Shown: positions 21,257-29,201 of the stretch, piece after piece | Numbering within the stretch: position 1 is the stretch's first letter | How the letters are laid out: the number at the start of each line of letters is the position of its first letter | Source of the DNA: CAYRHN01 sp964424115 | GTDB taxonomy: Bacteria; Chloroflexota; Anaerolineae; Anaerolineales; Anaerolineaceae | Direction of reading: 5' to 3' | DNA: 35,254 nt | Assembly (NCBI GenBank): GCA_964424115.1 | Contig: CAYRHN010000026.1 | Coordinates: 1-35,254 of the forward strand | Notes under the pieces: model-generated | The model's input: only the letters and a program-made list of their open reading frames with translations | Databases searched by the model: none | What the model was told of the DNA's origin: nothing | Position numbers and translations under genes: made by a program

Positions 21257-23707
21257 ATGTCCAAACACCTCACCCTTCCCATTACCGGTATGACCTGCGC
21301 TAACTGCGTTGCCACCGTGGAACGCAGCCTGAAGAAAGTCAACGGCGTCACCTCAGCCGTGGTTAACCTCTCCTCCGAGCGTGCCACGGTCGAGTTCGAC
21401 CCCGCCCTGGCCGGGCTGGACGACCTGGTCGCCCGCGTGCAGCGCGCCGGGTACGGCATCGCCTCCGGCGAAGCCGACCTGCTGCTGCGCCGCCTGAGCG
21501 ACGACAACGACGCCCGCCGCCTGGAGAAAACCCTGCGCGCCCTGGAAGGCGTCACCGATGCCCAGGTTTCTTTCACTGCCGGCCGCGCGCGCGTGCGCTA
21601 CATCCCCACCCTCGTCAGCCAGTCTGACCTGCGCAAGGCAGTCAAGGCGGCCGGCTTCGAGGCGCTGGAAATGGGCGGTGAGGCGGAAGACGCCGAGGCC
21701 AAGGCCCGCCAGGCCGAGATCGCCGAGCAAAAACGCTACTTGACCATCGGCCTGATCTTCACCATCCCGCTCTTCCTGCTTTCCATGTCTCGCGACCTGG
21801 GCCTGCTGGGCAGCCGCGCAGTGGGAGAGATGGCCGGGATGGCCTCCGACCCGCTCCAATGGATGAACTGGCTCTTCCTGGCCCTGGCCACCCCGGTGCA
21901 GTTCTACGTCGGGCGGCAGTATTACATTTCGGCTTATAAGGCCCTGCGCAACCGCGCTGCCAACATGGATGTGCTGGTGGCGATGGGCTCCTCGGTGGCT
22001 TACCTGTACTCCCTGCCGGTCACCTTTGGCTGGCTGCCCGGGCACGTCTATTTCGAGACTTCTGCGGTGATCATCACCCTGATCAAGCTGGGCAAATTCC
22101 TTGAGGCCCGCGCGCGAGGCGGCACCAGCGAAGCGATCAAGAAATTGATGAGGCTGCGCCCGCGCAGCGCGCGCGTGATCCGCGCCGGGGTAGAGATGGA
22201 AGTGCCGGTCGATGAGGTCGGCGTGGGCGACCTGGTGCTGGTCCGCCCCGGGGAAAAGATCCCCGTCGACGGCGTGGTGGTCGAAGGACGTTCCACAGTA
22301 GACGAATCGATGCTCACTGGCGAATCTCTGCCGGTCGATAAAGCCCCCGGCGAGCCGGTCACCGGCGCCACCCTGAACAAGGTTGGCCTGCTGCGTTTCG
22401 AGGCCACCCGCGTTGGCAAAGAGACCGCTCTGGCGCAGATCATCCGCCTGGTGGAAGAAGCCCAGGGCTCCAAGGCCCCCATCCAAAAGCTGGCCGACCA
22501 GATCTCCGCCATTTTCGTCCCGGCAGTGATCGGCGTGGCCGTGCTCACCTTCCTGGTCTGGTATTTCCTTGTCCCCTACACTCCCGGCGGCGAGACCAGC
22601 CTCTTCACCCGCGCCCTGATCAACATGGTCGCCGTGCTGGTCATCGCCTGCCCGTGTGCCATGGGTCTGGCCACCCCCACGGCCGTGATGGTCGGCACCG
22701 GCAAGGGCGCTGAAAGTGGCATCCTCATCAAGAGCAGCGAGGCCTTGGAACGCGCCGGGCGCCTCCATACCGTGGTGCTGGACAAGACCGGCACGATCAC
22801 CCGCGGGCAACCTGCTGTGACCAACATCCTCGTCGCGCCGGATTTCCCCGGCGGCGAGAATGAACTGCTGCGCCTTGCCGCCTCGGTGGAAAAGGGCAGC
22901 GAACATCCCCTGGGCGAGGCGCTCTTCTCCGAGGCCAACGCCCGCGAACTGACGCTCTCTGACCCGCAAGGCTTCCAGGCCGAGGTGGGCGCCGGCGTGC
23001 AGGCAGAGGTGGAGGGGAAGCTGGTCCGCGTGGGCAATCTGCGCCTGCTCTCATCCCACCACCTGCCGCTCGACGGATGGGAGAGCAGCGTCCAGCGCCT
23101 GCAATCCGAGGCCAAGACGGTCATCCTGGTCTCCGTAGGAGATTCGGTGGCTGGGGTGATCGGCGTGGCCGACACAGTTAAAGAAGGCTCGCCCGAGGCC
23201 ATCCGCCGCCTGCAAAGCATGGGCCTGCGCGTGGTCATGCTCACTGGCGACACCCGCCAGACCGCCGAGGCCATTGCCGCCCAGGTGGGCGTGGATGATG
23301 TACTGGCGGAAGTGCTGCCCGGCGGCAAGACTGGCGAGGTGCGCCGCCTGCAGGAAGGCGGCGCCGCCGTGGCGATGGTCGGCGACGGCATCAACGATGC
23401 CCCCGCCCTGGCCCAATCCGATGTCGGAATTGCCATCGGCACCGGCACCGATGTGGCTATTGCCTCCGCGCCGGTGGTACTGATGAGCGGTGACCTGCGC
23501 GGCGTGCCGCGCGCCATCGCTCTCTCCCGCCAGACCCTGCGCACCATCAAACAAAATCTATTCTGGGCTTTCTTCTATAACATCATTCTCATTCCTGCCG
23601 CTGCTGCCGGGCTGCTCAACCCCATGCTGGCTGCCGCAGCCATGGCCTTCTCCAGCGTTTTCGTGGTCAGCAACAGCCTGCGCCTGCGCGGTAAACGGAT
23701 CGACTAA
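21257..23707 (+). CDS. copA: copper-exporting P-type ATPase
   Basis: CopA pumps Cu(I) out of the cytoplasm using ATP. The 816-residue P1B-1 ATPase has an N-terminal HMA domain with C14 and C17 (GMTCANC), then a second HMA-like domain (about residues 75-135) that has lost its CxxC. The eight membrane segments include the copper site C465-P-C467, and NxxxxYN with M-x-SS in the last pair (MAFSSVFVVSNS). Catalytic motifs are TGES, D509 of DKTGT, SEHP and GDGINDAP, all intact. It lies after csoR and copZ and is probably de-repressed with them. A hairpin terminator follows. Confidence 0.98.
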   Translation: MSKHLTLPITGMTCANCVATVERSLKKVNGVTSAVVNLSSERATVEFDPALAGLDDLVARVQRAGYGIASGEADLLLRRLSDDNDARRLEKTLRALEGVTDAQVSFTAGRARVRYIPTLVSQSDLRKAVKAAGFEALEMGGEAEDAEAKARQAEIAEQKRYLTIGLIFTIPLFLLSMSRDLGLLGSRAVGEMAGMASDPLQWMNWLFLALATPVQFYVGRQYYISAYKALRNRAANMDVLVAMGSSVAYLYSLPVTFGWLPGHVYFETSAVIITLIKLGKFLEARARGGTSEAIKKLMRLRPRSARVIRAGVEMEVPVDEVGVGDLVLVRPGEKIPVDGVVVEGRSTVDESMLTGESLPVDKAPGEPVTGATLNKVGLLRFEATRVGKETALAQIIRLVEEAQGSKAPIQKLADQISAIFVPAVIGVAVLTFLVWYFLVPYTPGGETSLFTRALINMVAVLVIACPCAMGLATPTAVMVGTGKGAESGILIKSSEALERAGRLHTVVLDKTGTITRGQPAVTNILVAPDFPGGENELLRLAASVEKGSEHPLGEALFSEANARELTLSDPQGFQAEVGAGVQAEVEGKLVRVGNLRLLSSHHLPLDGWESSVQRLQSEAKTVILVSVGDSVAGVIGVADTVKEGSPEAIRRLQSMGLRVVMLTGDTRQTAEAIAAQVGVDDVLAEVLPGGKTGEVRRLQEGGAAVAMVGDGINDAPALAQSDVGIAIGTGTDVAIASAPVVLMSGDLRGVPRAIALSRQTLRTIKQNLFWAFFYNIILIPAAAAGLLNPMLAAAAMAFSSVFVVSNSLRLRGKRID

Positions 23708-23708
23708 G

Positions 23709-23758
23709 AATATTCCGGTATTCTTGCCCCCTTCTAAGGGCAAGGATACCGGGAGGAT
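23709..23758 (+). terminator. hairpin after copA
   Basis: AATATTCCGGTATTCTTGCCC is matched, with small bulges, by GGGCAAGGATACCGG and AGGATATT around a short loop. It is a long stem that ends in TTTCCCC. It is probably the copA terminator. Confidence 0.7.
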
Positions 23759-23893
23759 ATTTCCCCTTCCCTTTGGTACGTGGTCCCCGAAGAGCAGAAG
23801 TTGGGGACAGGCTCTTCATCTGGACATTCAATCGCGCCCGGTGAGAAAATTATTGATCCCAATCCGCGTGTATGTTGTCCATAGATTCTACGC

Positions 23894-23899
23894 TATAAT
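23894..23899 (+). promoter_or_regulatory. -10 box of the diguanylate cyclase gene
   Basis: TATAAT in CGCTATAATATTTC, 42 nt before the ATG at 23942. The -35 region is not clear. Confidence 0.55.
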
Positions 23900-23941
23900 A
23901 TTTCATAAGGAATCCTTTTTGGAAACAGAAAGAAGAACCCG

Positions 23942-25501
23942 ATGCGTTTCTTCAGGGAAAACTGGTTCGCAGTTCCCACCTTTGAACAGGGGGATGATGA
24001 AATAAAATACCGCGCCAGGGCGCTTAATTTGGCGCTGGGCTCCTATTTATTGATCACGGTCCTTTTATTCTTAGGGGGGCTGTTAGGCGGCAGAACTCCT
24101 ACCAGCACGCTTGTGTTGGATGTTTTTATCGTGGCGGTATGCCTGACTTTCTTCTACCTGCTGCGGCGAGGAAAGATCGCGCTGGTGTCCTACTCCGTGA
24201 TCTCCACAGGATTGGTCCTGGTCACCGGATCGGTCGCCAGCCTGGGGACCATCCGCACCCCTACCACCGCCCTGTATCTGCCCCTGGTCATCATAGGAGG
24301 TATCCTGTTCAAAGCCAGGGGCATCCTGGTCACCGCAGGCCTCAGTTCCCTGGCTGTCCTGGGATTGATCCTTGCCCAAAACGCGAATCTCCTCCCCCCG
24401 CCCGACTACTCGGTCACGATCACCCAGTGGATCACCTATACCATGACATTTTTCATCGTGGGTGGATTGGTGTATGTCGAGAACCTGATCGCGCAGCAAG
24501 CCATGGCGAATGTTACCGCCCGCAAGCAGATCGAGGACGAATTACAGACCAGCGAGGCCAGCTTTCGCTATCTTTTTGAGCAGACCCACGACGCGGTTTT
24601 CCTGCTTGACTTGAACGGGAAGCACATCATGGGCAACCAGCGCGCCGCAAACATGCTGGGCTACAGTGTGGAAGAAATCTCCCACCTGTCGATCAGAGAC
24701 ACCTCTGCCGACCTGGAAGACAGCCAAAACATCATCACCCGCCTGGTAGCCGGAGAAGCCATTCCCATCTACGAAAGAATCTTCGTCAAGAAAAACCGCC
24801 AGGCGTTCCCAGTTGAGATCAGCGTGGAGCTGGTGCGCGACAAGGACGGCAATCCGCACCACATCCAAAGCGTGGTGCGCGACATCAGTGAAAGAAAACG
24901 AGCCGAGGAGGAATTGAGATCGGCCAATGAGCAGTTAAAACTGCGTATGGGCGAGGTTGAAAAACTGCAGCACGAACTGCGCGAACAGGCTCTGCATGAT
25001 CCCCTGACCGGCCTGTATAACCGTCGCTATCTCAGCGAGATCCTGGAGCGCGAGATCAGCCGCATGGAACGCGAAAGAACGCCGCTCAGCATCATCGCCA
25101 TGGATGTTGACCATTTCAAAGGGATCAACGACGCCTTTGGTCACCAGGCCGGCGACCTGTACCTGATCGCCCTGGCAAAATTGATGGAGCGCATGACCCG
25201 TCCCACCGACATCTGCTGCCGCTATGGCGGCGAGGAATTTCTGATCGTCCTGCCCGGCACCAGCCTGGCCACCGCCCGCCACCGCGCCGAGCAGATCCGC
25301 AGCCTGTGCGCCGAGATCGTCCTCCACCACGAGGGGAAGGAGATCCGCACCACCATGTCACTCGGCTTGGCTGCCTACCCCGAACATGGAGAAGCAGCCG
25401 AACAGGTGCTGATCAAGGCCGATAAAGCCCTCTACATATCCAAATACTCCGGACGCAACCGGGTGACCATCTGGCGGGATGAATTGCCCAGAAGCAATTA
25501 A
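23942..25501 (+). CDS. membrane PAS-GGDEF diguanylate cyclase
   Basis: This 519-residue protein makes cyclic di-GMP. Residues about 35-185 form five or six membrane segments. A PAS domain follows (about 205-320: ASFRYLFEQTHDAVFLLDLNG, then DGNPHHIQSVVRDISERK, the usual PAS end). A coiled-coil linker (about 320-350) leads to the GGDEF domain (about 350-515). The catalytic motif is G429-G430-E431-E432-F433, and the inhibitory I-site RxxD is present (R420, D423), so the enzyme is probably active and product-inhibited. DPLTGLYNRRYL and MSLGLAAYPEHG are the other marks. It is transcribed alone, between a hairpin after copA and a strong terminator. The input signal is unknown. Confidence 0.95.
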   Translation: MRFFRENWFAVPTFEQGDDEIKYRARALNLALGSYLLITVLLFLGGLLGGRTPTSTLVLDVFIVAVCLTFFYLLRRGKIALVSYSVISTGLVLVTGSVASLGTIRTPTTALYLPLVIIGGILFKARGILVTAGLSSLAVLGLILAQNANLLPPPDYSVTITQWITYTMTFFIVGGLVYVENLIAQQAMANVTARKQIEDELQTSEASFRYLFEQTHDAVFLLDLNGKHIMGNQRAANMLGYSVEEISHLSIRDTSADLEDSQNIITRLVAGEAIPIYERIFVKKNRQAFPVEISVELVRDKDGNPHHIQSVVRDISERKRAEEELRSANEQLKLRMGEVEKLQHELREQALHDPLTGLYNRRYLSEILEREISRMERERTPLSIIAMDVDHFKGINDAFGHQAGDLYLIALAKLMERMTRPTDICCRYGGEEFLIVLPGTSLATARHRAEQIRSLCAEIVLHHEGKEIRTTMSLGLAAYPEHGEAAEQVLIKADKALYISKYSGRNRVTIWRDELPRSN

Positions 25502-25505
25502 AACA

Positions 25506-25533
25506 TAACAGCGGGCGCTTCCGCCCGCTGTTA
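25506..25533. terminator. strong bidirectional terminator
   Basis: TAACAGCGGGCG and CGCCCGCTGTTA pair perfectly around CTTC. It separates the convergent cyclase and small heat-shock genes. Confidence 0.85.
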
Positions 25534-25541
25534 CCTCTATG

Positions 25542-26048
25542 TTATTTGACCGGGATCTTGCGCCCGGCCTGCGCGCTGCCGGTGGGTTTCGGCAAGACGA
25601 CCGTCAATACCCCCTTTTCAAAGACGGCTTCGGCATGGTCTGCTTCCACCTCGGCCGGCAGGACAATATCGCGCCGGAAACTGCCGTAGCTCCGCTCCAC
25701 GCGGTGCATCTGGCGGTCCTTTTCCACTTTTTCAGTGCGCTTCTCCCCGCGGATGGTCAGGATCTGCCTGTCCAGCGACAGGTCGATATCCTTCAATTCC
25801 ATCCCAGGCAGCTCGGCGGTGACGTGCACCGCTTTGTCGTCCTCGGTCACGTCCACGCGCGGGCTGAAGCCTTCTACTGCGCCGGAGAGCGCCCGCCAGG
25901 GGGCGATCCCAAATGGGTCGCGCCAAAGCTGGTCGAACAATTCATCCATCCGGCTCTGCAAGGCGAAGATTGGTTCCTCTTCCTTGCGCACGATCTCAAC
26001 ATCGTTCTTCTTCTCTTGCTTGCGGGGAAGTAAATCACGGATTGTCAT
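25542..26048 (-). CDS. hsp20: small heat-shock protein, Hsp20 family (distal)
   Basis: Small heat-shock proteins hold unfolded proteins without using ATP. This 168-residue member has a longer, charged N-terminus (MTIRDLLPRKQEKKNDVEIVRKEEE) than its two neighbours, then the alpha-crystallin domain (about residues 55-155: SPRVDVTEDDKAVHVTAELPGMELKDIDLSL, FEKGVLTVVLPKP). The ELPGM and F-x-KGVL motifs are intact, and IPVK ends it with an I-x-V-type tail. The ATG at 26048 has a GGAGG site; the frame is open upstream through non-coding sequence. It is the last of three tandem paralogues, separated by a 112-bp gap with a hairpin. Confidence 0.94.
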   Translation of the reverse strand: MTIRDLLPRKQEKKNDVEIVRKEEEPIFALQSRMDELFDQLWRDPFGIAPWRALSGAVEGFSPRVDVTEDDKAVHVTAELPGMELKDIDLSLDRQILTIRGEKRTEKVEKDRQMHRVERSYGSFRRDIVLPAEVEADHAEAVFEKGVLTVVLPKPTGSAQAGRKIPVK

Positions 26049-26079
26049 ATTTACCTCCAGTCTTTCTTTTTTCCTTTCA

Positions 26080-26107
26080 CCGGTATGCACTCTTCTGCGC
26101 ATACCGG
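26080..26107. repeat. hairpin between hsp20 genes
   Basis: CCGGTATGC and GCATACCGG pair perfectly around a 10-nt loop, between the middle and distal hsp20 genes. It may be a processing site or attenuator. Just beyond are short AATCGTAAATCG-type repeats. Confidence 0.6.
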
Positions 26108-26160
26108 CGTCAATCGATATTTGTCGATCTACAATCCACAATCGTAAATCGTAAATGGTC

Positions 26161-26559
26161 TTATCCTGCTTGAATGGCGATCTTGCGCGTGCGGGCGGCG
26201 CCGGACTTGGGCAGGCGCAGGTTGAGCACGCCGTTCTTCACCCTGGCCTCGATCTTGTCGCGGTCGATCTCGTCCGAGAGGACGAAGCTGCGCTGATAAT
26301 CGCCCACGCCGTATTCGGCGTACGCCAGGCTGTAACCTTTCGGGGCATCCAGCTCCGGGTAGGCATTGATCGTCAGCACGTTCTTTTCCAGGGTCAATTC
26401 AACCATCTTCTCATCTGCGCCGGGGATATCGGCCTGCACCAGGATGGCGTCTTCCGTCTCGATCACATCTGCATAAGCGGAGTACAGGCGGCGGTCGCGG
26501 GCGCGTTCGGTTTCGGTTTCGATCTCGTTCTTTTCAACTTCCAAAGGTTTTTCAGACAT
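26161..26559 (-). CDS. hsp20: small heat-shock protein, Hsp20 family (middle)
   Basis: This 132-residue alpha-crystallin-domain protein has a short acidic N-terminus (MSEKPLEVEKNEIETETE), then RRLYSAYADVIETEDAILVQADIPGADEKMVELTLEK and VKNGVLNLRLPKS, the conserved holdase fold. The signature is IPGA where the paralogues have LPGM or LPGL. The ATG at 26559 with a strong GAGGAGG site is preferred to a GTG six bases upstream. The short N-terminus suggests a subunit that may co-assemble with the flanking paralogues. It lies 16 bp after the proximal hsp20 gene and is surely co-transcribed. Confidence 0.94.
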   Translation of the reverse strand: MSEKPLEVEKNEIETETERARDRRLYSAYADVIETEDAILVQADIPGADEKMVELTLEKNVLTINAYPELDAPKGYSLAYAEYGVGDYQRSFVLSDEIDRDKIEARVKNGVLNLRLPKSGAARTRKIAIQAG

Positions 26560-26575
26560 ACACACCTCCTCTCGG

Positions 26576-27004
26576 TTACGATCCCTTGACGGTGATCTTG
26601 CGCGGTTTGTCTTCTTCTGCGCGCGGCAGGGTGATCTGCAGCACGCCCTTCTCCAGGCGAGCTTCCACTTTTTCAGCCTGAACCGGGAAAGGCAATTCGA
26701 TGCTGCGGGTGAATTCGCCGCAGCCGCGTTCGCGGCGGTAGTAGCGGGCGTTCTCGGGCAGCGCTTCGGCGCTGCGGCTGCCGCTCAGGGTCAGGGTATC
26801 ACCGACCACATTGATCTCGACATCTTTGGCCTCCAGGCCGGGCAATTCCGCGGTCACCAGGGCGCCTTCCTCATTAGTCCACACATTCAGCGCCGGGTAG
26901 CCCGGGGAGCTGCGGAAGCGGCGCGGCATACCGGCTCGCATGAGCCGTTCCATCTCGCGCTGCATACGATTGATTTCAGGTAATTCATAACGTCGGTAGA
27001 ACAT
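26576..27004 (-). CDS. hsp20: small heat-shock protein, Hsp20 family (proximal)
   Basis: This 142-residue classical small heat-shock protein starts MFYRRYELPEINRMQREMERLM, an Arg/Met-rich amphipathic N-terminus, followed by the alpha-crystallin domain (about residues 38-135: PALNVWTNEEGALVTAELPGL, RSIELPFPVQAEKVEARLEKGVLQITLP) and a basic tail ending KITVKG, an I-x-V-like oligomer motif. The ATG at 27004 has an AGGAGG site 8 nt upstream. It is the first gene of the hsp20 run. No CIRCE element was found upstream. A weak minus-strand promoter (TTTTTC, 17 nt, TATAAG) is a candidate. Confidence 0.95.
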   Translation of the reverse strand: MFYRRYELPEINRMQREMERLMRAGMPRRFRSSPGYPALNVWTNEEGALVTAELPGLEAKDVEINVVGDTLTLSGSRSAEALPENARYYRRERGCGEFTRSIELPFPVQAEKVEARLEKGVLQITLPRAEEDKPRKITVKGS

Positions 27005-27162
27005 ATAGGGTACCTCCTGTTTCAAAATCCTTTTTTCATTGTCTTACGCTGCTTATATTAATCCCCGCGTATAAGAAAAATGACAGAAAAATATCAGAAG
27101 ATTATTAATAATAAAGCGGGGGACGGGGAGTCATGATCTCAATGAATCGATCAAAATGACTA

Positions 27163-27201
27163 TTTGTTGTGTTTGCCAACCACGTCGGCAAACACAACAA
27201 A
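27163..27201. promoter_or_regulatory. perfect 15-bp inverted repeat overlapping the promoter region
   Basis: TTTGTTGTGTTTGCC (27163-27177) and its exact reverse complement (27187-27201) flank 9 nt. It ends 6 bp before TATAAT, so its right arm covers the -35 position. It is likely an operator, or a hairpin if transcribed from upstream. Confidence 0.7.
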
Positions 27202-27207
27202 AAGTTA

Positions 27208-27213
27208 TATAAT
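27208..27213 (+). promoter_or_regulatory. -10 box of the two-gene unknown cassette
   Basis: TATAAT, 34 nt before the ATG at 27248. No consensus -35 box is seen, since the inverted repeat occupies that site. Confidence 0.6.
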
Positions 27214-27247
27214 GTATTTACCATCCACCTGTAAGAAGGAGCCGAAT

Positions 27248-28513
27248 ATGAGCGACGATTCAGGTCAACCTACCCCCTCCAATCCCCCCGCCGTACCCAG
27301 CGGAGCGACCGGGCTGCTGGATATCAAGGTGCAGCTCTCCACCCCCTCGCCCACCGCGGGCAGCGAGTTCACCGTCTACGTGCTGGTCACCAACCTCTTC
27401 GACCGGCCCATCTACCCCGAGGAACCGCGCATCTTCCTGCCCAGCGAGCTGAAACCCGCCAATCGCGGCGCGCTCTCTGCCCAGGAATCGGTCGGATCGA
27501 TGAGCGCCCTGCTCAATCAGATCGCCGACGGCGAGATCCCGGAATCTGTTCAGCCGCGCAACCGCGGCCTGCTCGGCGGGCTGGTCAAGCCGGACGAGAT
27601 CAAAGAACAGCTTAAATACATGGCCCAGAAAGCGGTTGAGCTGGACCAAAAGATCGAAACCCTCACCACCCGCCGGGCCGAGATCAAGAAACAGCTCGAC
27701 GAGGCCACCCAGGATATCCCCATCGGCGACCGGATCAAGCTGCTCAAGGAAGACCCGGCGCTCAACAAGCTCAACAACGAGGATGCCGACTGCGTGCGCC
27801 AGATCGCCGATGCCTACCAGCGCGCCACCACCCTCAAGACGCAGATCACGAACCTGACCGGCGCCACCGTGGTGGTCACCGAGGAAGACCTGACCCTCTC
27901 CAATTTCAACTTCTCCGGGCGAATGTATATCCAGGCCAAGGGCGACGTGGAGCTTTCGGCCCCTAACCCCTCCCTGCAGGCGCTCTCCAGCTCCTCCCTG
28001 CCGCCCACCGAGGCGCTCCAACCCGGCAGCACTGCCGTTTACAGCCTGGTGCTGACTACCAAACAGAGCCTCTTTTTCCGCCCAGTGCAGTACACCCTGC
28101 AATACTCGATCAACTATTCCTTCTCGTCCGGCAAGGACAATAAAAAGACCTACACCAACAATGCCTCGCAGCTGGTCACGATCCGCGCCCCCATCCTCTC
28201 GGTCATGTTCGGCGCCATCCTGGGCGGCATTGCCGGCTTCTTCGCCACCTTCTTGCAAAAATCCTACGGCGGCGGAAAGCTGAATATTGATCCGCTTGAA
28301 ATGGCCATCAGCCTGGTGGTGACCGTCATTCTCAGCGCCATGGCGGTGGTCTTCCTGGTGCGCAAATCTGAGACGCAATCCCTGATCTCGGTCGAGGATT
28401 TCTGGGGCGGCCTGGTGATCGGCTTCCTGGTCGGTTACTCCGGCACCAACGCCTTTCAGAGCCTGACCGGGATCGACACGCTGGCGGGCGTTTCCGCCAC
28501 GCCGGTGCCTTAG
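27248..28513 (+). CDS. membrane protein with coiled coil and three C-terminal membrane segments, unknown function
   Basis: This 421-residue protein has a disordered N-terminus (1-20), a beta-rich domain like an adhesion or CARDB-type fold (about 23-70: LLDIKVQLSTPSPTAGSEFTVYVLV), a helical coiled coil (about 115-203) and a second beta-rich stretch (about 205-312). Three membrane segments follow (about 317-337, 352-372, 386-403), the last in the motif SVEDFWGG-x3-GFLVGYSG. No signal peptide is present, so the long N-terminal part probably lies in the cytoplasm. Glycines in the membrane segments (GAILGGIAGFF) would allow tight packing. The ATG at 27248 has an AAGGAG site. It is operonic with the next gene. 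I do not recognise the family. Confidence 0.85.
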   Translation: MSDDSGQPTPSNPPAVPSGATGLLDIKVQLSTPSPTAGSEFTVYVLVTNLFDRPIYPEEPRIFLPSELKPANRGALSAQESVGSMSALLNQIADGEIPESVQPRNRGLLGGLVKPDEIKEQLKYMAQKAVELDQKIETLTTRRAEIKKQLDEATQDIPIGDRIKLLKEDPALNKLNNEDADCVRQIADAYQRATTLKTQITNLTGATVVVTEEDLTLSNFNFSGRMYIQAKGDVELSAPNPSLQALSSSSLPPTEALQPGSTAVYSLVLTTKQSLFFRPVQYTLQYSINYSFSSGKDNKKTYTNNASQLVTIRAPILSVMFGAILGGIAGFFATFLQKSYGGGKLNIDPLEMAISLVVTVILSAMAVVFLVRKSETQSLISVEDFWGGLVIGFLVGYSGTNAFQSLTGIDTLAGVSATPVP

Positions 28514-28524
28514 GAGGTGACCCG

Positions 28525-29004
28525 ATGACCGACATGCCTGAACGTCCCCGCAAACGCAAGATCTACGAGCAGAACCAGCAGAAGCAGGTTAGCATTGAAG
28601 GCCTGCAGATCACCGGCAACCTGGGCGCCGGGGTGGTGATCCACTCCAGCCAATCCAACATGACCGTGGTCAATATCGCCGGCGGCGTGGTCACCGGTGA
28701 CACCTACCAGGTGGTCTCGCCAGCGGAGGAAGCCCGCGTTGAAGAGATCGACCACATGATCCAGGAGATGGACACCGACGACGAGAACCGCCGGCACCTG
28801 CACGAGGCGATCAAAGAGCTGCGCGCCCAGGTGCAGGAAGGCGATCAGGCCGACATGGCCATGATCAACTACCTGCTGAACTGGATCGGCGAAAGCTCGC
28901 CCGCCCTGCTGGACCTGACCGCCCGGCTGATCATCGAATCGCCGGAAGCCGCCGACGAGGCCAAGATGCTGGCCCAGGCTTCCCGCCGCCAGACGAAGAA
29001 GTAA
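28525..29004 (+). CDS. small Gly/Val-rich plus helical protein, unknown function
   Basis: This 159-residue soluble protein starts with a basic tail (residues 1-25), then a beta-strand-like Gly/Val/Asn-rich segment (about 27-66: ITGNLGAGVVIHSS, VVNIAGGVVTGDTY), then an acidic all-helical part (about 70-155) in which short Leu/Ile helices recur. Small proteins with an N-I-x-G-G-x-V-x-G-type segment and a helical tail are seen beside bacterial signalling and conflict genes, but I cannot name the family. It starts 11 bp after the membrane protein with GGAGGTGA, so the two are co-translated and probably interact. An adaptor or regulator role is inference. Confidence 0.82.
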   Translation: MTDMPERPRKRKIYEQNQQKQVSIEGLQITGNLGAGVVIHSSQSNMTVVNIAGGVVTGDTYQVVSPAEEARVEEIDHMIQEMDTDDENRRHLHEAIKELRAQVQEGDQADMAMINYLLNWIGESSPALLDLTARLIIESPEAADEAKMLAQASRRQTKK

Positions 29005-29029
29005 AGAGATCCCGGGAAAACCTTTTCGT

Positions 29030-29195
29030 TCTTAACGCAGAGACGCAAGGTCGCAAAGGAAACTTAGTTCAGGATAACAACCAGGCGTCATTGCGAACTC
29101 ACGTCAGGTGCAGCACCCTGGCCCTGCGGCGTTAAGGTTTTTTCTTAAAATCCTTTGCGCCTAAGTGCCCCGAAGGGGTATGGCAACTTAGCGGC
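29030..29195. repeat. dispersed inverted-arm intergenic repeat with nested palindrome
   Basis: CTTAACGCAGAGACGCAAGG at the left and CCTTTGCGCCTAAGTG at the right form the arms. A nested GCCCCGAAGGGGTATGGC sits in the right arm, followed by AACTTAGCGGC. A GTCATTGCGAAC repeat phrase lies in the middle. Confidence 0.5.
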
Positions 29196-29201
29196 TAATA
29201 A

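Noticed and set aside
21353..22969. 538-codon minus-strand ORF inside copA
   Set aside because: It is antisense to a fully motif-supported CopA, rich in His/Gly/Gln with no recognisable fold.
23860..23941. c-di-GMP riboswitch before the GGDEF gene
   Set aside because: The short leader after the -10 box lacks the conserved GEMM core.
27005..27160. CIRCE (HrcA) element upstream of the hsp20 genes
   Set aside because: No TTAGCACTC-N9-GAGTGCTAA-like dyad is present in the region.
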